The notes under the pieces are model-generated. The model made no database searches, was not told the DNA's origin, and worked only from the letters and a program-made list of their open reading frames with translations. DNA of 64,000 bases from JACCZH01 sp963729445 (GTDB lineage: Bacteria; Chloroflexota; Chloroflexia; Thermomicrobiales; CFX8): the NCBI GenBank assembly GCA_963729445.1, contig CAVSNU010000002.1, positions 434,001-498,000 of the forward strand. Reading direction: 5' to 3'. Numbering within the stretch: the first letter of the stretch is position 1; each line of letters opens with the position of its first letter. The position numbers and the translations under genes are program-made. This document shows, piece after piece, positions 25,893 through 35,100 of this stretch.

Positions 25893-28593
25893 TGGCGCTC
25901 CACCCCAACTTCCCTGACTCGCCCCACGCCATTCTCGACCCGGCGATGCGCTGGTTTCCGGCGGATGAAGCCCTGCGCGACACGAGGTATGGACAAGCTG
26001 ATGCCGCCGCTGGTGCCGCAACTGCGTCGCAAGGTGAAGGAGTGGCGCGACAGCGGCTACGTTGGGGCAACAGACACCAGCAGGAGCCTGCTCAACTGGT
26101 GGTTCAACACGCCGCACCTGCTGCCGCAGGCCGACGGCACGATGGCCGAGTTCCAGTATTACTTCGCCCAGCGCGAGGCGCTGGAGACGATCATCTATCT
26201 CTATGACGTGGTGGGCGTGCAGGACAAGTACGACCTGATGCGCTTCGACAGCTCCGGCGCGGTCTCCAGCCGGCATGTTCGACGAGACCTGGCGGCGCTT
26301 CGTGGTGAAGATGGCGACCGGCTCCGGCAAGACCAAGGTGCTGAGCCTGGTGCTGGCGTGGAGCTTCTATCCACAAGCTGTACGAGCCGGATTCGACGCT
26401 GGCGCGCAACTTTCTGGTGATCGCGCCCAACATCATCGTGCTGGACCGCATCTACAAGGATTTTCAGGGCCTGCGCATCTTCTTGCAGACGACCCGGTCT
26501 TGCCCGACAACGGCTTGGACGGGCGCAACTGGCGCGACGATTTTCAACTGACCCTGCACGTGCAGGACGAGGTGCGCGTCACCCACCCGACCGGCAACAT
26601 CTTCCTGACCAACATCCACCGCGTCTACGCCGGCGACGACATTCCGCCGTCGCCCGACGACGACGACACGATGGACTATTTCCTCGGGCAAGCGGCCCAC
26701 CGGCGCGACCACCGACTCCAAGGTGGATCTGGGCATGATCGTGCGCGACATCGACGAACTGATGGTGCTCAACGACGAGGCGCACCACATCCACGATCCG
26801 CAAGCATGGCCTGGTTCAAGTCCATCGAGGACATCCACAACCGGCTGCTGCAAAAGGGCGCCGCGCTCTCGCTGCAGGTGGACGTGACCGCCACGCCCAA
26901 GCACAACAACGGCGCGATCTTCGTGCAGACCGTGGCCGATTACCCGCTGGTGGAGGCCATCTCGCAGAACGTCGTCAAGCACCCCGTGCTGCCCGATGCC
27001 GCCAGCCGCGCCAAGCTGACGGAGCGGCAAAGCGCCAAGTACACCGAGAAGTACGCCGACTATCTCCACCTGGGCGTGATCGAGTGGCGCAAGGCGTATG
27101 CCGAGCACGAAAAGATGGGCAAGAAGGCCATCCTGTTCGTGATGACCGACGACACCACGAACTGCGACGACGTGGCCGAGTACCTGGAAGGCAACTATCC
27201 CGACCTGCAAGGACGCCGTGCTGGTCATTCACACCAAGAACAACGGCGAGATTTCCGAAGCGACAGTCAGGCAAGAGCCAAGGAAGAACTGGAGACGCTG
27301 CGCAAGCAGGCCAACGAGATCGACGAGCTGGACAGCCCCTACAAGGCGATTGTCTCCGTGATGATGCTCAAGGAGGGCTGGGACGTGCGCAACGTCACCA
27401 CGATCGTCGGCCTGCGCGCCTACACCGCCAAGAGCAACATCCTGCCCGAGCAGACCCTCGGTCGCGGCCTGCGCAAAATGTACCCGGGCGACGTCGAGGA
27501 GTATGTCAGCGTGGTCGGCACCGAATGCCTTCATGGATTTCGTCGAGTCGATCCAGGCCGAAGGCGTGGTGCTGGAGCGCAAGCCGATGGGCGAGGGCAC
27601 GCAGCCCAAGACGCCGCTGGTGGTGGAGATCGACAACGAGAACGTCAAGAAAGACATCGAGGCGCTGGACATCGAGATCCCGGTGCTGACGCCGCGCGTC
27701 TATCGCGAGTACAAGAACCTGAGCCGATCTGGACGTGGCGCGCATTGAGCATCAGCGCGTGGCCTACCGGCAATTCAGCGAGGAGGAGCAGCGCGAGATC
27801 GTCTTCAAGGACATCACCACCGGCGAGGTCACGCACACCACGATCCTCGACACGGCCGGCGTCGCCGACTATCGCAGCGTCATCGGCTACTTCACGCAGA
27901 CCATCATGAAGGACTTGCGGCTGGTCAGCGGCTACGACGTGCTGTACGGCAAGGTCAAAGGCGTTTGTGCAAGACGAGCTGTTCGACCGGCCGGTGGACC
28001 TGGAAAGCCCGAACACGCTGCGCAACCTGTCGGAACTGGCCGCCACCAAGACGCTGATCGAGACATTCAAGAAGGCGATCAACGCCCTCACCGTGCAGGA
28101 CAAGGGCGACGCCGAAATCCGCGACACCATCAAGCTCCGGCAAACGCGGCCCTTCGTCGCCAAGGATCAGGGCTACCTCATGCCGAAGAAGAGCGTCTTC
28201 AACCGCATCATCGGCGACAGCCACTTCGAGCTGCTCTTCGCGCGGTTCCTGGACGACTGCGACGACGTCGTTTCCTACGCCAAGAACTATCTGGCGGTGC
28301 ACTTCAAGCTGGACTACGTGAACGCCGACGGCGACATCTCCAACTACTACCCCGACTTTCTGGTCAAGCTGTCCGCCAGGCGGATGTTCATTGTCGAAAC
28401 CAAAGGCCAGGAGGATCTGGACGTTCCTCTCAAGACACGACGGCTGAGACAATGGTGTGAGGACCTGAACAGGATTCAATCGGACGTGGAATATGACTTC
28501 GTGTACGTCGATCAGGAGAGCTTCGAAAAGTACCCGCCGGATTCGTTTCGGCAACTTGTTGATGGTTTCCGAGAGTACAAACAAACAGCTTGA
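25892..28593 (+). pseudogene. res: DEAH-box helicase restriction subunit (type III Res-like), many frameshifts
   Basis: Restriction/translocase subunit that should pair with the upstream methyltransferase. Recovered in pieces from three frames: N-terminal MALHPNFPDSPHAILDPAMR, Walker A KMATGSGKT near 26307-26335, an APNIIVLDRIYKDF block, motif II NDEAHHIHD near 26773, VDVTATPKHNN, the GWDVRNVTTIVGLRAY and LGRGLRKMYPG motifs near 27380-27480, and a long C-terminal region with YYPDFLVKLSARRMFIVETKG that resembles a PD-(D/E)xK-like endonuclease. It breaks about eleven times, for example near 25985, 26270, 26368, 26483, 26690, 26800, 27212, 27262, 27522, 27725 and 27958, mostly by one extra base in a short run. 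About 900 residues if repaired. Confidence 0.8.
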
Positions 28594-28639
28594 GGTGTCG
28601 CGTGACTCATCAAAATTCGCAGACAGCTGCGAAAAATGG

Positions 28640-28667
28640 TGACGGATGGGCATGATTCTGGTATACT
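28640..28667 (+). promoter_or_regulatory. Promoter of the double-HTH gene
   Basis: -35 TGACGG and -10 TATACT separated by 16 bases, 26 bases before the start codon. Transcription should start near 28674. Confidence 0.5.
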
Positions 28668-28692
28668 TCGTTATGTGAAGAGAGAGGTATAC

Positions 28693-29025
28693 ATGGCACC
28701 CGAACAACGCTGGATGACGACTGACGAAGCTGCCAAGAATCTGGGTGTCTCCCGCTCCACGATCCGACGCTGGCTCAAGGCACAGCGACTTGCGGGTAAC
28801 CGCATCGGCAAGCGTTGGCTGGTTCAATGGCCGACGAACGGCGATCTTACGACCAAGGAAGCGGCCCGACTGCTGCGGGCACATCCGGACACCGTCCGCC
28901 GCTGGCTAGCCGAAGGCAAGCTCCCCGGATACCGGGTCGGAAAGCAATGGAGAATCCCTCAGTCCAAGGTGATCGAGCTGATTGAAGGCGCGACCACTAC
29001 AGGCTACGAGATCAGCATCAACTAA
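28693..29025 (+). CDS. Tandem excisionase-type helix-turn-helix protein
   Basis: 110 residues made of two copies of the excisionase/MerR-type winged helix-turn-helix (HTH_17). The first, about residues 6-48, contains TTDEAAKNLGVSRSTIRRWL; the second, about 50-100, contains TTKEAARLLRAHPDTVRRWL and GYRVGKQWRIPQ. Each copy has the A-x-x-L-x-V/A-x-x-x-T-I/V-R-R-W recognition helix, so the protein can probably bind two half-sites at once. ATG 28693 follows AGAGAGG by about 5 bases. It has its own promoter and a strong terminator, directly after the restriction subunit. A controller role for the defence locus is a reasonable guess but unproven; a plasmid or phage origin is also possible. Confidence 0.82.
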   Translation: MAPEQRWMTTDEAAKNLGVSRSTIRRWLKAQRLAGNRIGKRWLVQWPTNGDLTTKEAARLLRAHPDTVRRWLAEGKLPGYRVGKQWRIPQSKVIELIEGATTTGYEISIN

Positions 29026-29045
29026 CCCAATTCAAACGCAGACGC

Positions 29046-29079
29046 AAACACCCACCTGAGCTTGCTCAGGTGGGTGTTT
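29046..29079 (+). terminator. Rho-independent terminator of the HTH gene
   Basis: 16-bp perfect stem AAACACCCACCTGAGC with a 2-base loop, followed by CTTT; 21 bases after the stop codon. Confidence 0.85.
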
Positions 29080-29199
29080 CTTTATCCCCAACGACCGGCC
29101 GAACGGGCAATGTGCCATACCCAATCACGGCGTAGCGGACAAGATAGCCTGGCAGAAACTCCTAGCCTCACAACTATCGGACAAATAGTCACAAAGTCG

Positions 29200-29227
29200 T
29201 TGACAGCAAGAGCTGTGGTGGTACGCT
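29200..29227 (+). promoter_or_regulatory. Promoter for the tail-collar gene cluster
   Basis: -35 TTGACA (perfect) and -10 TACGCT separated by 16 bases. It would leave a leader of about 120 bases before the GTG at 29353. I see no other recognised element in 29080-29352. Confidence 0.45.
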
Positions 29228-29352
29228 GAGGATGCCAATCTTGTGCGATATTGCGGACGATGAGCGGCGATTCTTCGTGCCGGCCCAATGTGGGATTGGG
29301 TTGTCGCGACTGGTTTGGTGTGTATTGCATTCCAGATAGCGGGAGGTTGCCA

Positions 29353-29856
29353 GTGGCCGAGCCGATGGTGGGCGAGATTCGCATGCTCGCTGGAAATGAG
29401 ACGCCCCCAGGTTGGGCGTGCTGCGACGGGCAACTGCTCGCAATCAAGGACTATGCGTCGTTGTATTCGGTGCTCGGCACGACCTATGGGGGTGATGGGC
29501 GGACCACGTTCGCACTGCCCGATCTTCGCGGCCGCACACCCATTCACGCTGACAGGCAGACCTACCGCGCCGGTATGACCGGTGGCGAGGCGGTCCATGC
29601 GCTCTCGGTGGACGAGCTACCCAGCCACGCCCACGATTCGCTGGCCCTGATCGGCACTACGACGACCAAAGTCGGTCCGCAGACCGTGATGAGCGCCGCG
29701 CCGGTGGCAACACTGGCCGCACGCGAGCAACGCGGCCTCTTCGGTATTGGCGAGACTGCTGACACCGCCCCGGCAGAAGGGCATGACAACCTGCAACCCT
29801 ACCTGGTGGTCACCTACGTTATTGCACTCTACGGCGCTGCGCCGGGATCGAAGTAA
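29353..29856 (+). CDS. Phage tail collar-domain protein (microcystin-dependent-protein type)
   Basis: 167 residues with one tail-collar domain: VGEIRMLAGNETPPGWACCD at the N-terminus, GTTYGGDGRTTFALPDLRGR in the middle, an HDNLQPYLVVTYVIAL end. In phage this domain shapes tail-fibre tips; in bacteria many lone copies (MdpB-like) have no settled function. No signal peptide is present. GTG 29353 was chosen because GGGAGG stands 6 bases upstream; an in-frame start further left would add a stretch with no similarity. It is followed after 9 bases by a gene with two more copies, so three related domains lie side by side. Confidence 0.87.
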   Translation: MAEPMVGEIRMLAGNETPPGWACCDGQLLAIKDYASLYSVLGTTYGGDGRTTFALPDLRGRTPIHADRQTYRAGMTGGEAVHALSVDELPSHAHDSLALIGTTTTKVGPQTVMSAAPVATLAAREQRGLFGIGETADTAPAEGHDNLQPYLVVTYVIALYGAAPGSK

Positions 29857-29865
29857 GGGGGCGTT

Positions 29866-30852
29866 GTGGATCAACCACTTGCCGGAGAGATTCGCATGTT
29901 TGCCGGAAACTACGCCCCGTCTGGTTGGGCGTTCTGTGACGGTCAGCAGCTCAAGATAGCCGACCACGAGGCGCTCTACTCGGTGATCGGCACCGCGTAT
30001 GGAGGCGACGGGCACAAGACATTTGCGCTGCCCGATATGCGTGGACGGATCATGGTTCACCGTGGCCGAGGGTTCAATCGTGGTGAACGCGGCGGTTCGG
30101 AGATCGCGAGCATCAGCGCGGAACAGGTTCCGGGCCACAGCCACACCGCCAACCCGGTCAACCTCACCGGTGGCAGGAGCTACACAGGAACTTCGGTGAG
30201 CGTCGTCACGTCGCCCCGGCCGATTTCCGCCCTGACGGCCGCTCCGGAGACCATCGCAGCGCCGGCGGGCGGAGACAACGCCCACGACAATATCCAGCCA
30301 TACCTGTGCGTCCACTTCATCATCGCCCTCAGCGGCGACATGGAGCCGGTCTCACTGCTCGAGCCCTTTATCGGTGAAGTGCGGCTCTTTGCCGGCGCGG
30401 TCATCCCCAGGGGTTGGCTGCGCTGCGACGGCCAGTCGCTGACAGTGGCCGAAAATCCCGAGCTTTTCTCGGTGCTCGGCACGACCTACGGCGGCGATGG
30501 CCGCAGCAGCTTTACCGTGCCGGATCTGCGTGGACGCGCGGCAATGCACGCCGGCGTCGGCGAAGGTCTCACCCTGCGCAAGCTCGGCGAATCTGGCGGT
30601 CGTGAGGCCGTCGAGCTCGCTGAGAGCCAGCTGCCCTACCACTCACACCAGACAATGGCGGTCCCAGATGGGGGTGCTGCCGGAACGACCACGCTAATCT
30701 CCGCACCTGGCGGAGCCCGGCAGGGCATCAGCCATTCGATCATGCAGGATCAATTGATGTCGAACGCAGGCGTGGGGCAGCCACACAACAATCTCCAGCC
30801 CTACGCGGTGCTGAACTACATCGTTGCCGCACAGGGGCTCGTGCCGGCCTAG
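29866..30852 (+). CDS. Protein with two tandem phage tail collar domains
   Basis: 328 residues: a first collar domain at about 5-160 (AGEIRMFAGNYAPSGWAFCD, TAYGGDGHKTFALPDMRGR, HDNIQPYLCVHFIIALSG) and a second at about 168-325 (IGEVRLFAGAVIPRGWLRCD, TTYGGDGRSSFTVPDLRGR, HNNLQPYAVLNYIVAAQG). The two halves differ from each other as much as from the upstream single-domain protein, so the duplication is not recent. The start is GTG 29866 with AAGGGGG about 6 bases before it. No signal peptide. Possibly forms a trimeric or fibre-like assembly with the upstream protein; this is inference. No other phage structural genes lie near. Confidence 0.87.
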   Translation: MDQPLAGEIRMFAGNYAPSGWAFCDGQQLKIADHEALYSVIGTAYGGDGHKTFALPDMRGRIMVHRGRGFNRGERGGSEIASISAEQVPGHSHTANPVNLTGGRSYTGTSVSVVTSPRPISALTAAPETIAAPAGGDNAHDNIQPYLCVHFIIALSGDMEPVSLLEPFIGEVRLFAGAVIPRGWLRCDGQSLTVAENPELFSVLGTTYGGDGRSSFTVPDLRGRAAMHAGVGEGLTLRKLGESGGREAVELAESQLPYHSHQTMAVPDGGAAGTTTLISAPGGARQGISHSIMQDQLMSNAGVGQPHNNLQPYAVLNYIVAAQGLVPA

Positions 30853-30882
30853 ACTGAGCGAAGTGGTAAGGAAGCGATTCAC

Positions 30883-31641
30883 ATGACGGAAACGAATGCA
30901 GCACACGGCAAGGGGCTCAAGGCCAGAGCGGTCAACCGGCGTGATGTCCTGAAACTCGGCGCAACGACGGCGTTTATCCCGGCGGTGGTTGATCCCTACG
31001 CGCTGGCTGGAAAACGCCGCGCGTCGGCGAAGACCGTGGCGGAGACAGAGCTTCCAGCCGGGCCGTTCTCAGTCGGATACTGGAGTGGTGACCCCGATAC
31101 TCTGCTGATGAGCGCAAAGGCCATCCCGGCGGGCAACCCTGAATTCGCGCGCTACGGCGCCCGGGTTGAGATGCTGGGTATGTGTCCGCTGGACGACCCG
31201 GCAATTTGCGCCGAGCTCCAGTCGCTGGCGATCGACATCGCCCTCGAACCGTCACCATACCGGGCCTGGCGTTTCGAGAACAGTAGCGTGCTCAACGTCA
31301 GCTCGCCGGCGGGCTTCGGCGTCCCTGTGGACGACAAGAAGGGTCTCGTGTTTAGCGTGGCAACGCTGAGCAAGGGCTTGCGAGGACAACCCAAAGCTGG
31401 AGGTTTTCGGCTCAGTCTCGGCGATGAAAAGTCGTTCGCGAAACTGCAGGCCGGATATTATGTCGTGGCCATCGGTGAGACGGGCCACGGGTTTCGCGTC
31501 AACTGGGGTAGCTACGAGATCCGCGGCGACGACTCCGGCCAGTCAACCGCGCTCTATCGCAACGGCAATCTCGCAACCGATTTCCCGTACGTGCTCTTCA
31601 CCGTCGAAGTGAACGAGGATAGCGGGGTCGGATACATCTAG
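30883..31641 (+). CDS. Tat-exported protein of unknown function
   Basis: 252 residues. The N-terminus has a twin-arginine signal NRRDVLKLGATTAFIPAVV near residues 18-36 with a likely cleavage near ALA-GKR, so the folded protein should be exported. The mature part of about 205 residues looks beta-rich (FSVGYWSGDPDTLL, GLVFSVATLSKGL, YYVVAIGETGHGFRVNWGSYEIRG) and has two Cys in MCPLDDPAICAEL. I do not recognise the family. AAGGAAG precedes the ATG by about 8 bases. It starts 30 bases after the double-collar gene and ends at a hairpin, so it is probably the third gene of that transcript. Confidence 0.78.
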   Translation: MTETNAAHGKGLKARAVNRRDVLKLGATTAFIPAVVDPYALAGKRRASAKTVAETELPAGPFSVGYWSGDPDTLLMSAKAIPAGNPEFARYGARVEMLGMCPLDDPAICAELQSLAIDIALEPSPYRAWRFENSSVLNVSSPAGFGVPVDDKKGLVFSVATLSKGLRGQPKAGGFRLSLGDEKSFAKLQAGYYVVAIGETGHGFRVNWGSYEIRGDDSGQSTALYRNGNLATDFPYVLFTVEVNEDSGVGYI

Positions 31642-31705
31642 ACCTCGACACGTGCCAGAGCGGCGCGACGGACTGGGGCAGACGCTTCAATAAGCTAGAC
31701 AACGA

Positions 31706-31740
31706 CGAGAGGGGTCTGACGCGATGTCAGACCCCTCTCG
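31706..31740 (+). terminator. Hairpin terminator after the Tat-protein gene
   Basis: 15-bp perfect stem CGAGAGGGGTCTGAC with loop GCGAT, 64 bases after the stop codon. No T run follows. Confidence 0.6.
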
Positions 31741-31828
31741 CTGTTGGATGCTCAAGCGCGCCTACAGCACACGTCGGCGTAGGAGTGCAATGATGGAAGC
31801 GTCCAGCTTGATCCGCTCCACAATGGTT

Positions 31829-31904
31829 CGTAGGGGCGTAATTTATTGCGCCCTCTCCAACGTCCCGAGCGGCCAGGCAGGGCGCAATGAATTACGCCCC
31901 TACG
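31829..31904. mobile_element. MITE-like palindromic element, repeat family 1, complete copy
   Basis: 76 bases with 26-base terminal inverted repeats starting CGTAGGGGCGTAATTTATTG, one mismatch between the arms. The core shares CCGAGCGGCCAGGCA-type sequence with the copy at 11877. Its right 34 bases recur exactly, inverted, at 5697-5730. Confidence 0.8.
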
Positions 31905-32040
31905 CGGACGGGAATGCGCTCCATTCATGGCGCTCAATATCGTAGGGCGTACTCGTGGGCACCACATGCACGGCCCCGAACCACTCATCCAGAGCGAAGT
32001 TGAACGGGATCTCTTGCGTGACTCCCGAGGCGGTTGACCT

Positions 32041-32085
32041 GAGATCCTTCCTTTCGTCAGGATGACTAATAGGCTCAGGATGACG
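32041..32085. repeat. Family 2 repeat copies, inverted relative to 5766
   Basis: 32041-32066 begins GAGATCCTTC and ends GTCAGGATGAC; 32074-32085 is GCTCAGGATGAC. Both are reverse-complement matches to parts of 5766-5793. Confidence 0.55.
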
Positions 32086-32108
32086 AGAGCAATGAGCGAA
32101 TACATAGG

Positions 32109-32138
32109 CGTAGCGGCGCAACGTGTTGCGCCGCTACG
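32109..32138. repeat. Perfect 30-base palindrome, inverted ends of repeat family 1
   Basis: Arms CGTAGCGGCGCAAC (14 bases) around GT. The arms match the ends of the element at 11877-11955 without its core, so this looks like a core-less copy. It lies 26 bases downstream of the stop of the giant minus-strand gene and may work as its terminator. Confidence 0.7.
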
Positions 32139-32163
32139 AAGGTGCCTGTTTCCGACAACCGCT

Positions 32164-35100
32164 CTAGCTTATGCGGTCCAGTCCCAACCAGAGCCGGCGC
32201 AGGCGCAGGACCGGGAGGTCGGTGCTGCTCAGTGCCGCAAAGACCGTGATGTCGAACTCGTAGAAGCCGCGGGCTCGTGACGGATTCACGTCGCCCATCC
32301 ACTGGTTGATCGAGCTGACCATGCCGTTCACGAAATCTGCCGTGTCGTTCGGTTTGATCGTGAAAGTCATGCGCTGCAGGATTGGCATGTACGCCTGGAA
32401 CTCGTCGAGCTGTCCCGGCCCCTCGGCGGGCCCGGCTTGCCCGCGCACATCGTAGGAGTAGCGACAACCAACCTTCATCAAACGGTCGCGGGTATCGTTA
32501 TCTCCGGCCTGCTCAAACAGCTCGTTGAGCATGTCGGTCAGGTGGGCGTTCAAGCTCTTGGTGCTACCTGACGGCGAGATGTTGATCGGCGACTTGTTGT
32601 CGATCAACGGCGTCACCTTGTTGACGAAGCGCACTTCGGGTGTCTGGTACACAAAGCGCGGATTCGTGGTGCGAGGCGTCGCAAGGTCCGACGTGAGATT
32701 CAGGTTACGCTCCAGGTGAATGCCGCCCCAGCCGTTCTCGGTGTTCAGCACATGCAGCTCGTCGAAGATAAAGGTACGCTCGCGTGTCTCAGGGAGCTCG
32801 GCCGCCGACCAGGGATAGCGATATTCTCTGATAGCTCCGTTGACCGTTGGCTCGATCAGGCGCTTCGACCCATCTTCAAGCGTGACCTCAACATCCGGGA
32901 ACCGGGCATTAGCGTCACTCTCGCCGGTGAGGGCCATCTGAATGACCACCTCGTTGGCGTTGAAGAGCTCGATGATCTCGAAATCCCACTCGAACCCTTC
33001 GAGCGACTGCAGCATCTGCCGCGTCGCGGCAGCCTGTGTCACCCAGGCCCCCCAGCTTCCGGCGACGCCCTCCACCAGGTTCGCGAACCAGGCGACGGCG
33101 GCACTTGCCGCATCACGTTCGGTCCCCGCCAACTCGGCGTTACCCTTGACGAGCAGGTCGAGATTGCTGCTAAACAGCGGATATTCGCGGTTGAAGCGCG
33201 CAAGCCAATCAAAGAGGTCCAGGACCGGTTCCTCCGACCTCAAATTGGCAATTTCCGGTCCCACGTTGAACTGGACATTGGCGAAGATACTGTCCTGGGC
33301 AACGGTCTGCTGCTCATAGGTGTAGACGTACTCCCAGAATGTCGCCCGCTCCAGGGTGGTGGCGTTGCTGATGTCCTCCGGCAGCGCCTGCTGTCGCACC
33401 AATGCCGGCGGCACCGGGAACTCGCGGAGCGCGATCGGAATGTCGGCCGGCCCCACCTCAATCGGGTCTTCCGGCAACAGCAGGGTAAGCCAGGACGACG
33501 CCTCGTACCCGTCGACGGCCACCTTGATGTCGTGTTCCACGTGCGTCACGTTGTAGCTGACGTCCACGTTGGCACTGGCCTGATTCTGGGTCCGGTCCGA
33601 TCTGAACAGGAACGCGAACTTGGGACCAGTGCTGTTGTCGAGCGCGATCTTGGTGTTCGAGAGGCTGAAGTCCGAGCGTGCCTCGCCCGCAGTCCCGGCG
33701 ATTGGCTTGCCGATAACACTGCCGTAGAGCCGCGGCGCTATCGCCGGGGCCGTCGTATCGTCCGCGAAACTGTTTGTCGTTGTCGCCGAGTAGACGACCG
33801 CCGTCTCGACCTCATAGGCCGTCGACAGTCTCGTCAGGAGACTCTGCGCGTAGGCGTCGCGCGCTGCCAACACAAAGGTATCGTCGCTGGGATCGGGCAT
33901 CAGCACATGCGTAACACCCTCAGCGATAGCAGCCGCCAACGTCTCCTTGGCCTGGATGATCTTGAGATACTCTCCAGCGTTCACTTTCCGGGCAGTTACC
34001 GCCAGATCAGCCGTGAGGAAGCGATCGACTGCCTCCAGGAACTCGCGACCCCAGACGTCCATGTCGACGTTCGCGAACGTCTCTGCCGTCGTTGCGTCGC
34101 TCGGGAAGTTCAGGCGCACCGGCACAGCGTCACGCTGCATCAGCACATTCGAGAGCGGCGCCGGAGCGAAGAACACCGGGGTACCATCGATCTGGACCGT
34201 CATGCCGCTGCCGCCCATGCGAATCGCCCAGATCGTTTCGGGGCCGTCCGCGCCTAGACCAGTTGCGACCTTGAACTGTGGGAACGCCTCTTCGAAGGCT
34301 TCCGCGAACGCGGTGAGCGCCATGCCTTGTTCGGAATCCGGGATCGGCGTTGTCGGATCCCCCGGAAGTGTCCGGATTCCTGCGGTTGACTGTGGAGCGA
34401 TCGGCGTGACAACACGTTGCGCTTCCGGCATGCGCGGCTGGCCGTCGTCTCCGAGAGCCTTGGCCTGTGGATCGACCATGCTCTCCGGCCGGTCAATCGC
34501 GATCTCCACCACGACGGCGAAGGTATTATCCGGTTGATCGCTCGTGATAGCGACCTCGATGACCTTCTCGATTGGGGCAGGACCTGCCGTCGTGTCCGTC
34601 CCAGGAGCTGCTGGCTCTTCAAGGTAGGCGATGATGTCGTCGACAAATCCTCGCAGGTCGCCGAGCACGCTATGCGACAGCGTGGTCGCAAGCGACGTGG
34701 TTAGTGTTGCGCTCACATTTGTGTCGTCAATCTGCTCCTGGATCTGACGGTACATCTCAAGCGCGCTGACGACTCGCGACGCGTCGTCGGTGGACGTTGT
34801 GTAGTTGTCCGCCGTGAAGTGCAGCGTCAGCGTCAGCGTAGCGGCGGCACCGTTAGCTTCAAACAAGTAATCGCTGGTGACCGAGGGCCACTGGCTGATG
34901 CCCTTGATCGGGTCGGAGTAGTACACGCTGGCAACGAGCGCAGGGATCGACGCACCTGGCATCTCGTTCCCGAAGATGTCCAGGAACTCAAACCCAATCG
35001 TGATCTCGTTACCAGTGCCGGCATACAGATTCGGCGTGGCAGATGCGGGAAGCGCGTATGGATACACCTTGATGCCTTGACGATATGTCCAGTTCGCAGG

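Larger units (their letters stand above)
31642..32163. other. Gene-free region packed with palindromic repeats
   Basis: About 520 bases between the convergent collar cluster and the giant gene. It holds the hairpin at 31706, a complete MITE-like element at 31829, family 2 repeats at 32041 and 32074, and a perfect 30-base palindrome at 32109. I see no gene in it. Confidence 0.7.

Noticed and set aside
29353..30852. A prophage, suggested by tail-collar domains.
   Set aside because: No terminase, capsid, portal, tail tube, lysis or integrase gene lies within 10 kb, and such collar proteins occur alone in many bacteria.
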